DNA of 64,000 nt from Deinococcus psychrotolerans (GCF_003860465.1 NZ_CP034183.1:1194501-1258500), one strand, 5' to 3'. Counted from the stretch's first letter, positions 20,573-30,034 are shown. Numbers and translations: made by a program. Notes: a model not told the origin generated them from the sequence alone.

Positions 20573-22006
20573 TTAGGAACGCAGTTCCCGCAGCGCCAGC
20601 CGCGCAGCCCAGTAGCCCGCCATGCCGTGAACGCCTCCGCCCGGCGGCGTACTGGCACTGCACAAGTACACCCCTTTCACGGGCGTGCGGTACGGCTGAG
20701 CGCTGAGCACCGGGCGCGAGAGCAGTTGCCCTAAGCTATTGGCCCCGCCGCCCACGTCGCCGCCGACCAGATTTGGATTCCACGCTTGCAAAGTGGCCGG
20801 CGTGCTGACCGAGCACTGCAAAATCAACGTCGAGAAACCGGGAGCCGAGCGCTCGATCTGCGCTTCCAACTCGGGCAGGGCGTCCTGCGAACTTGCGTTG
20901 GGAACGTGGGTATACGCCCAGACGGTGTGCTGGCCCGCTGGAGCGCGGCTGGGATCAAAGAGGGTGTGCTGGGCCAGCAGGACGTAGGGCCGCTGATCGA
21001 CTTTGCCGTGGGCTGGGGCGGCCTCGGCGCGGGTCAGGCTCGCCAAATCGCCGCCCAGATGCACCGTTCCGGCGCGGGCCACCTGCGAATCTGCCCACGG
21101 CAACGGGCCGCTGAGGGCGTAGTCCACTTTGAAGGCCCCGGGGCCGTACTGGAAGCGGCGAAGCTGCGCGGCGTAGCGCTCCGGCAATTGTCCCTCAGCC
21201 AGCTTGAGCAGCGCGGGCGGCCCCACGTCCAGCAAAGTGATGTCGGCGGTGGGCAATTCGCGCAGATGCTGAACAGGCTGGCCCAGCGTGATTTCGCCCC
21301 CCAGAAACTTGAAGTAGCCCACCAGCGCCGCCGCCAACTCGCCCGCGCCGCCCTGCGGAAACGGCCAGCCACGTGCGTGGGCCGCGCCGCCGAGCATCAA
21401 CCCAAAGGCGGTGGTGGCCGGACTGGTCAGCGGCAGGGTGCTGTGGGCCGCCAAACCTCCCAGCAGAGCGCGGGCTTTTTCGGTGCGGAAGAGCTTGGCC
21501 AGCAACGTGACGGGCGGCAGAGCGCGAATCCCGAAGCGGGCCAGCAAAATGGGATGCGCCGGAAGATGCAGCAGCGGCCTGAGAAATTCGCCCATCAAAT
21601 CATCCCAGTTCTCGACCAGCGGGGCCATCAAGCGGCGGTACAGCGGGCCGTCTTCGCCCAGGCCGTCGGCAGTTTCGTCGAGGCTGCGGTGAAGCAGGGT
21701 CGCTCCACCGGGCAGAGGGTGGGCCAGCGGCACGTCCGGCTGAATCCAGCGCAGGCCAAAAGCGTGCAGCGGTAACTCTCGGAAAAAGGGACTGCTGATG
21801 GCCAGCGGGTGAATAGCGCTGCCAAGGTCGTGGACGAAGCCCGGCAAGGTGAGCGGGCCGCTGCGGGTCGCCCCGCCTGCCGCGTCTTGGCCTTCCCACA
21901 GGCGCACGCGTAGGCCGGCCCTTGCCAGCACGATAGCGGCGGCCAGCCCGTTGGGGCCGCTGCCCACGACGTTGGCGCTGAGCGTTGAACGCACGGATAA
22001 AGACAT
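20573..22006 (-). CDS. Phytoene-desaturase-like FAD-dependent oxidoreductase
   Basis: A 477-aa flavoprotein of the carotenoid dehydrogenase (CrtI) superfamily. The N-terminal dinucleotide fold reads VVGSGPNGLAAAIVLARAG, followed by the family motif GGATRSGPLTLPGFVHDLGSAIHP, and the C-terminus ends in CSASTPPGGGVHGMAGYWAA, which closes the FAD site. It is not within a carotenoid cluster here, so the substrate is uncertain; it may be a general NAD(P)/FAD oxidoreductase instead of a true phytoene desaturase. Monocistronic as far as can be seen. Confidence 0.85.
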   Translation of the reverse strand: MSLSVRSTLSANVVGSGPNGLAAAIVLARAGLRVRLWEGQDAAGGATRSGPLTLPGFVHDLGSAIHPLAISSPFFRELPLHAFGLRWIQPDVPLAHPLPGGATLLHRSLDETADGLGEDGPLYRRLMAPLVENWDDLMGEFLRPLLHLPAHPILLARFGIRALPPVTLLAKLFRTEKARALLGGLAAHSTLPLTSPATTAFGLMLGGAAHARGWPFPQGGAGELAAALVGYFKFLGGEITLGQPVQHLRELPTADITLLDVGPPALLKLAEGQLPERYAAQLRRFQYGPGAFKVDYALSGPLPWADSQVARAGTVHLGGDLASLTRAEAAPAHGKVDQRPYVLLAQHTLFDPSRAPAGQHTVWAYTHVPNASSQDALPELEAQIERSAPGFSTLILQCSVSTPATLQAWNPNLVGGDVGGGANSLGQLLSRPVLSAQPYRTPVKGVYLCSASTPPGGGVHGMAGYWAARLALRELRS

Positions 22007-22318
22007 AGTTCATGATGGCTGATACGGGCGCAGGCGATGTGTGGGGAGAAGGGCGGTTGAGTCGCGGCAGGACTGGCCGAGCGACCACCGACGCTCTACT
22101 TTGAAAGCGTGATTCACAGCGTTTCACTCGCACAGGCCCGACAGATGCTCCGCGCCACACTCCAACCGTTTGCCGAAGCCTTGACACTCAGGACGCTGAG
22201 GGCCGAGCCGTGCACTCCGCAAGGCATTAATCGCCCCATCTGCAAATTGAAGCTATACCTTGGTCAGCGAGCAACCAGACAACCGCACCGTTTTGGGCCA
22301 GCCGCACAAGGAGTCAGC
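22007..22318. other. Intergenic region between divergent genes (312 bases)
   Basis: No gene is convincing here. An open frame continues upstream of the GNAT gene but lacks family character. TATACC at 22254-22259 is a possible -10 for the GNAT gene. Nothing else was seen. Confidence 0.5.
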
Positions 22319-22756
22319 ATGACTATTCGGGAGTTGACCGGACAAGATATCCAACTGAGCTACGCCGCCATGTTTGAATTGCGGGGCCAGCGCCCGCCAC
22401 TGGCTTCACCGGAAGCGTTTCAGCGTTGGGTCACGCAGCAAGCGGCGCAGGGCTACCGGCTCGCCGCCACTTTTGAAGCGAAAGCAGCAGAGGCTCAGGC
22501 CGTCTGCGGCTTTCGGGTGCTGAACTTTTTGTATTCGGGCCGTCAGCTCTACATCGACGACCTCTCTACCCTGCCCCAGGCTCGCGCAAGAGGCCACGCC
22601 CGCGCCCTGCTCGACTGGGCCGAGGCCGAAGCGGGGCGGCTGGACTGCGAGAGTCTACACCTCGATTCGGGCGTGCAGCGTTTTGGAGCGCACCGGCTGT
22701 ACCTCAAAGCGGGGATGGACATCACGGCTCACCATTTTGCCAAGAGTTTGCGGTGA
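22319..22756 (+). CDS. GNAT-family N-acetyltransferase
   Basis: A 145-aa acetyltransferase. The acetyl-CoA loop is LPQARARGHARALLDWAEAEA, and the end RFGAHRLYLKAGMDITAHHF matches the last GNAT strand. An AGGAG box precedes the ATG at 22319, while the frame is open 70 codons upstream, so this is one of the minority with a clear ribosome binding site. Coupled by a 4-base overlap to the next gene. Substrate unknown. Confidence 0.85.
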   Translation: MTIRELTGQDIQLSYAAMFELRGQRPPLASPEAFQRWVTQQAAQGYRLAATFEAKAAEAQAVCGFRVLNFLYSGRQLYIDDLSTLPQARARGHARALLDWAEAEAGRLDCESLHLDSGVQRFGAHRLYLKAGMDITAHHFAKSLR

Positions 22757-23346
22757 CTTACTACGACCCACGCGCCCGCAACCCCGCCACCAGCCGCCGC
22801 CCGCTCAACCGCCGAGACGATGAATGGATACGTGACCTGCTGGGCCGCCTTCAAATTTGCCGCATCAGCACGTTGTGGCAAGGCGAGGACGGGGAGGCCT
22901 TTCCGTTCATCAACCCGACCAGCTTCGTCTACCGGCCAGAGACGCACGACCTCATCTACCATTCCAACTTGGCTGGGCGGCTCAGGGCCAACACCGAAAA
23001 CAGCCAGCGAACCACCTTTGAAGCCAGCGAGATGGGCCGCTTTTTGCCGAGCAACGATCCGCTGGAATTCAGCGTGCAGTACCGCAGCGTGGTGGCGTTC
23101 GGGCTGTCGCGGCTGCTGGAAGGCGAAGAAGCCCGCCGGGCGCTGTATAGGCTGTGCGCCCACATTTTTCCCGACATCAGGCCCGGTACCGAAATGCAGC
23201 CGATCAGTGATGAGCAACTGAGCCGCACCAGTGTCTACTCACTGTCCATTGAGCGCTGGAGCGGCAAAGAGAACTGGGCCGATCAGGCCGATCAGACCCT
23301 AGACTGGCCCGCTTTGCCTGAGCACTTGCTCAAACCACCTGCTTAA
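22753..23346 (+). CDS. Pyridoxamine 5'-phosphate oxidase-like flavin-binding protein
   Basis: A 197-aa protein with a GTG start overlapping the GNAT stop by 4 bases. The sequence LGRLQICRISTLWQ, then FPFINPTSFVYRPETHDLIYHSNLAGRL split-barrel core, and KENWADQADQ fit the PNPOx-like/NimA-related group that binds FMN (heme in some relatives). Such proteins are usually oxidoreductases of unknown substrate. Probably an accessory reductase; coupling with the acetyltransferase suggests a shared role in detoxification, which is inference only. Confidence 0.78.
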   Translation: MTYYDPRARNPATSRRPLNRRDDEWIRDLLGRLQICRISTLWQGEDGEAFPFINPTSFVYRPETHDLIYHSNLAGRLRANTENSQRTTFEASEMGRFLPSNDPLEFSVQYRSVVAFGLSRLLEGEEARRALYRLCAHIFPDIRPGTEMQPISDEQLSRTSVYSLSIERWSGKENWADQADQTLDWPALPEHLLKPPA

Positions 23347-23441
23347 AGAGCCATTTGCTCAGCGGCCCAGAAGCAAAAGACCCAACCAAACATCAACAAC
23401 CCTGACAAATTGCTGCCCGCCGCCCCGCTAAGATAAAGAGC

Positions 23442-24107
23442 ATGATGCGCCGGATGCTCTTCTCACTCGTGCCGCTGACGCTGCTGGCGAGTTGTGCGCC
23501 GCGCGTGACGGCCACGCCCACACCGATCACTGCCCAAACGCCGGTCAGCGCGGTGTCGTTTTATCCCAAAGAAACCGGCCTGCTGTGGAACTACGCGCCC
23601 GAAGGCGAGAGCACTGGAGTGCCGTACTCGCTCAAAGCGCTCGGCCCCACCGTGTTTGGAGACGCGCAGGTGTCGGCCTTTCAGCTGACCGGACGCGGCG
23701 CAGACCAGACCTCCTACCGCCAGATCGACGCCGGCGGCCAGCGCCTGCTGGGCTTCCGCAAACCCGGCCTGAGCGTGACGCTGAGCCCGGCCTGGCAAGA
23801 ATGGCCTGCCGAGAACGCTTGGAAGGCGGGGCTGACTTGGAGCGGCCAGAGCAGCGCCCGCCTGCGCTCGGATGACGGCCAAGTCGATCAGTCCGGCACC
23901 ATCACTTACCGCTACAACGTCTTGGAGCAGCGCCAGGTTACAGTGGCGAACCAGACTTACCACGTCTGGGTCATCAACCGCCAGCTCACCGACACCCTCG
24001 GCGGCCTCTTTCCGGCGTCCGAGACGATCTGGTTTGCTCCCTACGTGGGCGAAGTGCGAACTGCCGAGGCGCTGCTGCTGATCGGGCGCAATTTCAAGAG
24101 TAACTAA
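23442..24107 (+). CDS. Lipoprotein of unknown function
   Basis: A 221-aa protein with a lipoprotein signal, MMRRMLFSLVPLTLLASCAP, in which the lipobox LLASC marks the lipidated cysteine at about residue 18. The mature part is beta-rich with no motif I recognise. TAAGAT lies 7 nt before the ATG without a ribosome binding site, so the gene is probably leaderless. No family assigned; it precedes dxs with 56 bases between. Confidence 0.75.
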   Translation: MMRRMLFSLVPLTLLASCAPRVTATPTPITAQTPVSAVSFYPKETGLLWNYAPEGESTGVPYSLKALGPTVFGDAQVSAFQLTGRGADQTSYRQIDAGGQRLLGFRKPGLSVTLSPAWQEWPAENAWKAGLTWSGQSSARLRSDDGQVDQSGTITYRYNVLEQRQVTVANQTYHVWVINRQLTDTLGGLFPASETIWFAPYVGEVRTAEALLLIGRNFKSN

Positions 24108-24163
24108 AAAGCAGCTGACCCAAGCCCCATCTCCCCTTTTCGCCCACCACCACAGGAGCCGAC

Positions 24164-26215
24164 ATGAGCGCCAAAAAGACCCCACTTCAACCGCTTCAAA
24201 AGGAGTTGCCCAGACCAGAACTGTCCAGGCCAGAGCTGCTCAGATCAGAGTTACCCAGACTGGAATCACTCCGGCCTCCTCCGAAAACGGCTGCTCAGTC
24301 CGTCAAGGCCCTGTCCATGCCGGCTCAACCGGTCAGCACCACGCCGCTGCTCGACCGGATCGACTCGCCTGACGATCTCAAGCACCTCAACATGGATCAG
24401 TTGCCGGAGCTCACAGCAGAACTCAGGGACGAAATCGTGCGGGTGTGCAGCGTGGGCGGGCTGCACCTGGCTTCCTCACTGGGAGCCACCGACCTCATTG
24501 TGGCGCTGCATTACGTGCTCAACTCGCCGAGCGACAAGATTCTCTTTGATGTGGGCCACCAAGCCTACGCCCACAAAATCTTGACCGGACGGCGGCACCT
24601 GATGACCACCCTCAAAAAAGAAGGCGGCTTATCGGGCTTTACCCGCGTTTCCGAGTCGCCGCACGACGCCATCACGGTGGGCCACGCCAGCACTTCTCTG
24701 GCCAATGCGCTGGGCATGGCAATGGCCCGTGACGCGCTGGGACAAGATTACAAAGTGGCCGCCGTGATCGGGGACGGCGCACTGACCGGCGGGATGGCCT
24801 TGGCGGCACTCAACACCATCGGCGACAAGCAGCCCAACATGCTGATCGTGCTCAACGACAACGAGATGAGCATTTCGGAAAATGTCGGGGCCATGAACCG
24901 CTTCATGCGCGGCCTGCAAGTCCAGAAGTGGTTTCAGGAAGGCGAGGGAGCCGGTAAAAAGGCCGTCAGCGCCTTCAGCAAGCCGCTGGCCGAGCTGATG
25001 AGCCGCGCCAAGAGCAGCACCCGCCACTTCTTCGATCCGGCCAGCATCAATCCGTTCGCGGCGATGGGCCTGCGCTATGTGGGGCCAGTGGACGGCCACG
25101 ACGTGATCGAGATGGCCTGGCTGATGGAAAAACTGCTGGATCTGGACGGCCCCACCCTGCTGCATGTCGTGACCAAAAAAGGCAAGGGCTTAGACACCGC
25201 CGAGGCCGACCCGATCAAGTGGCACGGCCCGGCCAAGTTCGATCCGGTGACGCACGTGTTCGCGGCGGGCAAGCAGACCTATTCGTGGAGCAACGCTTTT
25301 GGCGACGCCGCCAGCGAACTCGCCGCCCAGGACCCCCGCATCTTCGTGATTACCCCCGCCATGCGCGAAGGCTCGGGCTTGGTGGAGTACAGCAAAGCGC
25401 ACCCCACACGCTACCTCGACGTCGGCATTGCCGAGGAAGTGGCGGTCACGGCAGCGGCAGGCATGGGGCTGCAAGGCCTACGGCCCATCGTGGCGATCTA
25501 TTCCAGCTTCCTCCAGCGGGCCTACGATCAGGTGGTGCATGACGTGGCGATTGAGCACGTGCCGGTCATCTTCGCCATCGATAGAGCGGGCGTGGTCGGC
25601 GCAGACGGAGCCACCCACAATGGGGTGTTCGATCTGTCGTTTCTGCGCAGCGTGCCGGGCATGAAAATCGGCCTGCCCAAAGACGCCTACGAGCTGCGTG
25701 GGATGCTCAAAGAAGCGGTGCGGCTCGGCGGCCCGGTGGCTATCCGCTATCCGAGGGGCAACACTCCCCGCGTGCCGGAAGGCACCTGGCCCGACTTGAC
25801 GTGGGGCACTTGGGAGCGGCTGCAAGGCGGCAGTAACGTAGGCGGCGTGGTGGTGCTGGCAGCGGGCAAAGCGCTGGAATACGCCCAAAGCGCCCTCAAG
25901 GACTTGCCGGAAGTGGGCTTGATCAACGCCCGCTTCGTCAAGCCGCTCGACACCGCCATGCTGCGCGAAGTGGCCGCTTCGGCCCGCGCCATCGTGACGG
26001 TGGAAGACAACAGCGTCGTCGGCGGCTTCGGCTCGGCGGTGCTCGAAGAACTCAGCCGCCTGAATCTCAGTGTGCCGGTGCGGGTGCTGGGCGTGCCCGA
26101 CGAGTTTCAGGAACACGCCAGCGTGGAGCGGGTTCACGCGCTGTCGGGCATGGACGCGCAGGCCATTCGCACGGTGCTGGCCGAATTGGGCGTGGACGTG
26201 CCGCTGGAAGTTTAA
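24164..26215 (+). CDS. dxs: 1-deoxy-D-xylulose-5-phosphate synthase
   Basis: First enzyme of the non-mevalonate isoprenoid pathway; condenses pyruvate and glyceraldehyde-3-phosphate using thiamine diphosphate. The TPP motif is [15 protein letters not shown], preceded by [15 protein letters not shown]; the C-terminal transketolase domains end in [16 protein letters not shown]. At 683 aa it is about 50 residues longer than usual: the first 50 residues are low complexity and encoded by 15-bp repeats. An AGGAG box fits the ATG at 24164; an internal ATG at codon 52 would give the standard length. The product feeds carotenoid and quinone synthesis. Confidence 0.94.
   Translation: MSAKKTPLQPLQKELPRPELSRPELLRSELPRLESLRPPPKTAAQSVKALSMPAQPVSTTPLLDRIDSPDDLKHLNMDQLPELTAELRDEIVRVCSVGGLHLASSLGATDLIVALHYVLNSPSDKILFDVGHQAYAHKILTGRRHLMTTLKKEGGLSGFTRVSESPHDAITVGHASTSLANALGMAMARDALGQDYKVAAVIGDGALTGGMALAALNTIGDKQPNMLIVLNDNEMSISENVGAMNRFMRGLQVQKWFQEGEGAGKKAVSAFSKPLAELMSRAKSSTRHFFDPASINPFAAMGLRYVGPVDGHDVIEMAWLMEKLLDLDGPTLLHVVTKKGKGLDTAEADPIKWHGPAKFDPVTHVFAAGKQTYSWSNAFGDAASELAAQDPRIFVITPAMREGSGLVEYSKAHPTRYLDVGIAEEVAVTAAAGMGLQGLRPIVAIYSSFLQRAYDQVVHDVAIEHVPVIFAIDRAGVVGADGATHNGVFDLSFLRSVPGMKIGLPKDAYELRGMLKEAVRLGGPVAIRYPRGNTPRVPEGTWPDLTWGTWERLQGGSNVGGVVVLAAGKALEYAQSALKDLPEVGLINARFVKPLDTAMLREVAASARAIVTVEDNSVVGGFGSAVLEELSRLNLSVPVRVLGVPDEFQEHASVERVHALSGMDAQAIRTVLAELGVDVPLEV
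24209..24268 (+). repeat. Four degenerate 15-bp tandem repeats inside dxs
   Basis: The units CCCAGACCAGAACTG, TCCAGGCCAGAGCTG, CTCAGATCAGAGTTA and CCCAGACTGGAATCA follow each other without gaps and encode a five-residue unit of the type (P/S/L)-R-(P/S/L)-E-L. Being a multiple of three, copy-number change keeps frame. Confidence 0.8.
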
Positions 26216-28017
26216 TCGAGAGCGCAGTACACCGCGATTTGCCGCCGAATCACGTCCAAGCTGCTGCGCCAAAAACCCACGTCGTGCAGGTTCATCCCAA
26301 AGCGGCCCGCCAGTTCCTGTGGGCTGCTCAGTCCGGTGGAGGCCAGCAGCTCATCGTAGGCGGCGCGGAACGTCTCTGGTTCGGCTTGGTAACGGGCGTA
26401 GAGGCCCAAGCTGAACAGCAAGCCGAAGGTGTAGGGGTAATTGTAAAAGGCCAGACTGTAGTAGTGCGGCTTGACCGCCCACATGTAGGGGTGAGCCTGT
26501 CCCAGCGCTTCTCCGTAAGCGGTGCGCTGGGCCTGCTCCATCAAAGTGCACAGCTCGGCAGACGATAGATCACGCTCGGCGCGGCGGGCAAACACCGCTT
26601 GCTCGAACAAAAAGCGCGAGTGAATATCCACCACCACCTGCGCGTGTCCCATCAGTTGCGTTTCCAGAATGTAAAGTTGCTCGGCGGCGTTGTCCGCTGC
26701 CTGTTCACCCGCTTCACGCCCCACCGCCTCACTCAGAGCCGCTTCCTGAATGATAGTTTCGCAGAAAATGCTGGCGGTTTCGGCCAAGGTCATCGGCGTG
26801 CGGCTCTGCACCGGAGTGCGGTGCATCAAGCAGAAGTTGTGGTAAGCGTGGCCGAGTTCGTGGGCCACAGTAGACACCGCATCGAGGGTGCCGCCGTAGT
26901 TGAGCAGCACCCGGCTTTCACCGACCTCCGGCTTCCAGGTCATGCAAAAAGCCCCGCCGCGCTTGCCGTCACGCGGGCCAGCATCCAGCCAGTTTTCATT
27001 GAAGGCGCGGGCGGCAAAATCACCCAGCTTGTCGGAGTAGCTGCGAAACTGCTTTTCTATGAAGGCCGCGCCCGCCGCGTAGCTCCACTCGCGCCCTGCT
27101 TCGCCCTGCGGCGCGAGCAAGTTGTGCCAGTCCAGTTTTTGGTGACCCAAACGCCGCGCTTTGGACAAAAAGTAAGCCTGAAAATCAGGCAGGCTTTCCT
27201 TGATGGCGGCGGTCATGGCGTCGAGCGTGGCGCGGTCGATGCCGTGAATCAGCAAGCTGGCGTCGAGGGCACTGGCGTGGCCCCGCCGCAAGTTGAGCAC
27301 GCTCGCCTCACCTTTCACGCCGTTCATGGCGGCAGCCAGCGGCACTTCTGCGGCTTTCCAAGCGGCCAGCTCAGCGTCATAAGCCTTTCGCCTGACCTGC
27401 TCATCAGCGTCGCTGGCGAGGTTGCGAATGGCGGTCATCGGCAAAGTTTGGCCGCCAAACGGCACCTGCATCTGGCTGGTCAGGTTGCCGTGCAGCTTGT
27501 TCCACGCGCCGCCACTGGCCGGGTGCAGGGCGCTGGCGAGTTCCTCCTCGCCTTCGGGCAGCAAGTAACGGGCTTCTTCCACCGCCCGTTGAAGAGAGTA
27601 AGCGTGCTGGCGGGCGGTTTCCGAGTCGGCCAGCAGCGTTTCCAGATTCGCGCCGCCCAGCCAAGCCTTGTAGCGGGTCGATAAATTTTGCAGCGGCAGC
27701 AGCAGGGTACTCAGCTCACTCTGGCGGGCCTGCGCCGCGTCGTTGTGGCTGTCGGTGGTGACCAGCGCCTGCAAAAACGCGCTGGGCGGGCGTGCTTGGC
27801 GCAGCAGGTCGTTGAGGAGGGCAGTGGCCTGATCATAAGCGTCGGGCGTAACAATGCCCGCAGCCCGCACCCCCAGCGCCTCAAAGTGCTGGCCGAGCCG
27901 GGTCAGTGCTTCACGCAGCGCCCCGAACGCCGAGAGCAACTTGGGATCGTCGGCGGAAGCAAAGAGGTCATCGGTGCGCCAGCGCGGCAGTGAATCGGGC
28001 ATTTGGGGGGTGGTCAT
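26212..28017 (-). CDS. pepF: M3-family oligoendopeptidase (PepF-like)
   Basis: A 601-aa zinc oligopeptidase of the M3 family, cytosolic, which cleaves short peptides. The zinc motif is [10 protein letters not shown] with H386, E387 and H390, and the third ligand region [10 protein letters not shown] follows about 25 residues later. Length equals typical PepF. TAGACT lies 6 nt before the ATG, so it is probably leaderless. Its stop overlaps the dxs stop by 4 bases in convergent orientation. Confidence 0.92.
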   Translation of the reverse strand: MTTPQMPDSLPRWRTDDLFASADDPKLLSAFGALREALTRLGQHFEALGVRAAGIVTPDAYDQATALLNDLLRQARPPSAFLQALVTTDSHNDAAQARQSELSTLLLPLQNLSTRYKAWLGGANLETLLADSETARQHAYSLQRAVEEARYLLPEGEEELASALHPASGGAWNKLHGNLTSQMQVPFGGQTLPMTAIRNLASDADEQVRRKAYDAELAAWKAAEVPLAAAMNGVKGEASVLNLRRGHASALDASLLIHGIDRATLDAMTAAIKESLPDFQAYFLSKARRLGHQKLDWHNLLAPQGEAGREWSYAAGAAFIEKQFRSYSDKLGDFAARAFNENWLDAGPRDGKRGGAFCMTWKPEVGESRVLLNYGGTLDAVSTVAHELGHAYHNFCLMHRTPVQSRTPMTLAETASIFCETIIQEAALSEAVGREAGEQAADNAAEQLYILETQLMGHAQVVVDIHSRFLFEQAVFARRAERDLSSAELCTLMEQAQRTAYGEALGQAHPYMWAVKPHYYSLAFYNYPYTFGLLFSLGLYARYQAEPETFRAAYDELLASTGLSSPQELAGRFGMNLHDVGFWRSSLDVIRRQIAVYCALD

Positions 28018-28082
28018 GCGGGCAGTCTAGCGCTGAGCAGAGAACACGAGACCGGAAATAAGCGGGTGCTAAACTCAGGGGC

Positions 28083-28397
28083 ATGAGCGCCCCGACCCTG
28101 TTCGTGATTACCAGCCGCTACCTCAAGCCCGCCGAGCTGATTGCTGAAATCACGCCGCGCCACCGCACCTGGCTCGACCAGCATTACCGCTCCGGCACTT
28201 TTTTAGTCTCCGGCCGGATGCCCAGCGGCGCGGGCGGCGTGCTGCTGGCCAAAGCTGAAACTCAAGCCGAACTCGAAGCTCTGTTTAAAGATGACCCGTT
28301 CGTGCTGGAAGGCTGCTCGGAATACAGCTACACGGCTTTTACGCCGGTCAAGCGCGGTAAAAGCTTGGAGTTGGAGGGCGTGCCGTTGGTGGAGTAA
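28083..28397 (+). CDS. YciI-like (YCII domain) protein
   Basis: A 104-aa protein. The YCII core is LFVITSRYLKPAELIAEITP, then HRTWLDQHYRSGTFLVSGRM and FKDDPFVLEG, with the family histidine-aspartate pair in the HRTWLDQH region. YciI proteins have a ferredoxin-like dimer fold; some are dehalogenase-like but most have unknown roles. TAAACT lies 7 nt before the ATG with no ribosome binding site, so it is probably leaderless. A bidirectional terminator follows. Confidence 0.82.
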   Translation: MSAPTLFVITSRYLKPAELIAEITPRHRTWLDQHYRSGTFLVSGRMPSGAGGVLLAKAETQAELEALFKDDPFVLEGCSEYSYTAFTPVKRGKSLELEGVPLVE

Positions 28398-28413
28398 AAG
28401 TATTCTAGACAGA

Positions 28414-28454
28414 AAAGCGGCCCGCTCAAGTCTCGTAACTCGGCGGGCCGCTTT
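28414..28454. terminator. Bidirectional intrinsic terminator between YciI-like gene and aroG
   Basis: AAAGCGGCCCGC at 28414-28425 pairs perfectly with its complement at 28443-28454 (12 bp, 17-nt loop), and the stem is flanked by A-rich and T-rich ends on each side. It lies between two convergent genes. Confidence 0.85.
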
Positions 28455-28472
28455 CGTTTTCATTTCCAATCC

Positions 28473-29597
28473 TCAGCTCTTGACGGCTTCCTGATCTGGT
28501 GCAGCTTGGCCCATCACCGCGCCCATCTGGTCGTAGGCCCACTTGAGCAGCTCCTCGGTGGTTTGCCAGCCCACACAGGCGTCCGTCACCGACACGCCGT
28601 ACTTGAGGTCGGCAGGATCGGCGGGAATGCTCTGCTTGCCCTCGATCAAGTTGCTTTCCAGCATCAGGCCGACCAGCGCGTCGTTGCCCGCCACCCGCTG
28701 AGCAATCACGTCATTCCAAGCGCCGAGCTGCTTTTCAAATTGGTAACTGCTGTTGTGGTGCGAGCAGTCCACCACGATGCCCGCCGTGACCCCGGCGTCA
28801 GTCAGCAGGCCCAGCGTTTCCTGCACGTGCTCGGCGGCGTAGTTGGGGCCAAACCGCCCGCCGCGCAAAATCACGTGGCCGTCGGGGTTGCCTTTGGTCG
28901 AAACGACTGCCGCTTGCCCTTCGTCGGTAATGCCCAGAAAAGTATGCGGTTTGCCTGCACTGACAATGGCGTCCACCGCCAGCTTGATATTGCCGCCCGT
29001 GCCGTTTTTGAAGCCGACTGGCGTCGAGATTCCGCTGACCATCGCCCGGTGCGTCTGCGACTCGGTGGTGCGTGCGCCGATGGCGGCCCAGCTGAGCTGA
29101 TCGTCGATGTACTGCGGCACGAACGGATCGAGCAGTTCGGTGCCCACCGGCATGCCGAGTTCATTGATCTTGAGCATCAAGCGGCGGGTTTTGCTGAGAC
29201 CCAGGTTGAAGTCGTTTTTGCCGTCCATATGCGGGTCGTTGAGGTAGCCGCGCCAGCCGACGGTGGTGCGCGGCTTGTCCATGTAGACGCGCATCACGAT
29301 TTCCAAGCGGTCGGCGTACTGGGTGCGGAGTGCAGCGAGGCGGCCAGCATAATCCAGCGCCTGCGCTTCGTCGTGAATGCTGCATGGCCCTACGATCAGC
29401 AGCAAGCGGGGGTCTTGCTTGTTGACAATGCGCTCCACGCTGGCGCGGGACGCAGTGACGGTCGCCTCGGCGGCGGCGCTCAGCGGCTGCTCGGCCTTGA
29501 GATCACGCGGCGAGGTGAGCGGCTCAAAGCGGGTGACGTGGGTGTTGGCGATAGGCTGCGCGGCGGTTGAAGCGGTTGTATTTGCTGAATCTGACAT
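28473..29597 (-). CDS. aroG: 3-deoxy-D-arabino-heptulosonate-7-phosphate synthase (class I)
   Basis: DAHP synthase, the first step of the shikimate pathway, condensing phosphoenolpyruvate and erythrose-4-phosphate. The 374-aa protein shows the class I signatures [20 protein letters not shown] near residue 65, [32 protein letters not shown] and the metal-binding CSHHNSS. Class I enzymes are the AroF/AroG/AroH type that are feedback inhibited by aromatic amino acids; which one inhibits this enzyme cannot be told. GAGGAG precedes the ATG at 29597. Upstream are an aromatic leader peptide and a terminator, so transcription attenuation is likely (see separate entries). Confidence 0.95.
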   Translation of the reverse strand: MSDSANTTASTAAQPIANTHVTRFEPLTSPRDLKAEQPLSAAAEATVTASRASVERIVNKQDPRLLLIVGPCSIHDEAQALDYAGRLAALRTQYADRLEIVMRVYMDKPRTTVGWRGYLNDPHMDGKNDFNLGLSKTRRLMLKINELGMPVGTELLDPFVPQYIDDQLSWAAIGARTTESQTHRAMVSGISTPVGFKNGTGGNIKLAVDAIVSAGKPHTFLGITDEGQAAVVSTKGNPDGHVILRGGRFGPNYAAEHVQETLGLLTDAGVTAGIVVDCSHHNSSYQFEKQLGAWNDVIAQRVAGNDALVGLMLESNLIEGKQSIPADPADLKYGVSVTDACVGWQTTEELLKWAYDQMGAVMGQAAPDQEAVKS

Positions 29598-29645
29598 GGC
29601 TCTCCTCGGGACTTCTTCGGGTGCTAATTTAAGGGCTTCTCAACG

Positions 29646-29680
29646 AAAAAACCCCGTCCGGTACGAATTTCCGGGCGGGG
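29646..29680 (-). terminator. Transcription attenuator upstream of aroG
   Basis: On the minus strand CCCCGCCCGG (29680-29671), a 9-nt loop and CCGGACGGGG (29661-29652) form a 10-bp stem with one C-A mismatch, followed by TTTTTT. It ends 49 bases before the aroG ATG and starts 17 bases after the leader-peptide stop. Bases GCCCGGAAA of the 5' arm and loop (29676-29668) are the exact reverse complement of TTTCCGGGC in the last codons of the leader ORF (29710-29702), giving a mutually exclusive antiterminator. Confidence 0.85.
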
Positions 29681-29697
29681 CGCGGCGACAACGCGAC

Positions 29698-29769
29698 TTA
29701 AGCCCGGAAAACTCCGAACCAATAAAAAAAGCCGAATCCATTGAAAAAGGAAGTGCCGCTGCTGGACAT
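29698..29769 (-). CDS. Aromatic leader peptide of aroG (attenuation control)
   Basis: A 23-codon ORF: MSSSGTSFFNGFG followed by FFYWFGVFRA and a TAA stop. It has seven Phe codons (positions 8, 9, 12, 14, 15, 18 and 21), one Tyr (16) and one Trp (17), far beyond chance. TACAGT at 29781-29776 lies 6 nt before the ATG and there is no ribosome binding site, so the leader is itself probably translated from a leaderless transcript. It is followed by an intrinsic terminator and then aroG. A ribosome stalled at the aromatic codons for lack of charged tRNA would leave codons 20-23 free to pair with the terminator arm; a ribosome at the stop codon would cover them. Too short for ordinary gene calling. 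Function is inferred, the codon pattern is seen. Confidence 0.85.
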   Translation of the reverse strand: MSSSGTSFFNGFGFFYWFGVFRA

Positions 29770-29775
29770 AGCGCT

Positions 29776-29781
29776 ACTGTA
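29776..29781 (-). promoter_or_regulatory. -10 box of the aroG leader transcript
   Basis: TACAGT on the minus strand, 6 nt before the leader-peptide ATG. No strong -35 is visible upstream. Confidence 0.7.
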
Positions 29782-29827
29782 CGCCCGCTTCGCGGCGGCA
29801 AATGCGGGGTGGGCTAGACTACTTTTA

Positions 29828-29979
29828 GCGCCCTTGCCGAACCCAGTTGCTATGTACGGCGAGATTACCGTCTCGGGATTTCATGTCTTGGGCGAAGCGG
29901 CTTCTTGATCAGAGCAGCGCCGATGATGACGCTTAGCCGCACCTACCGGGCCTGCCCGCTGTCTTGGGCAAAGCGGCGC
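29828..29979 (+). ncRNA. Candidate structured RNA (unproven)
   Basis: The ends GCGCCCTTGCC (29828-29838) and GGCAAAGCGGCGC (29967-29979) pair over 11 bp with two single-base bulges, enclosing smaller hairpins (CGAGA/TCTCG near 29860, and GCGGCT/AGCCGC at 29897-29940). TAGACT at 29815-29820 would place transcription start just before the stem. No start codon occurs at leaderless distance and no terminator with a T-run is seen. Strand and existence are uncertain; it could also be coincidence in a GC-rich spacer. Confidence 0.3.
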
Positions 29980-29999
29980 CCGTATGGGGCCTGCCCGCT
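29884..29999. repeat. Short direct repeats in the aroG/HAD intergenic region
   Basis: TGTCTTGGGCGAAGCGGC at 29884-29901 recurs with one change at 29960-29977, and GGGCCTGCCCGCT occurs at 29948-29960 and again at 29987-29999. Their origin is unknown. Confidence 0.6.
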
Positions 30000-30034
30000 C
30001 CGCTCAATTTCTCTACAGATAAATGTTGGCGTGC

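Noticed and set aside
29821..30034. 6S RNA or SRP RNA next to aroG
   Set aside because: A long paired element is possible but the conserved parts of these RNAs are not recognisable; kept only as an unnamed candidate.
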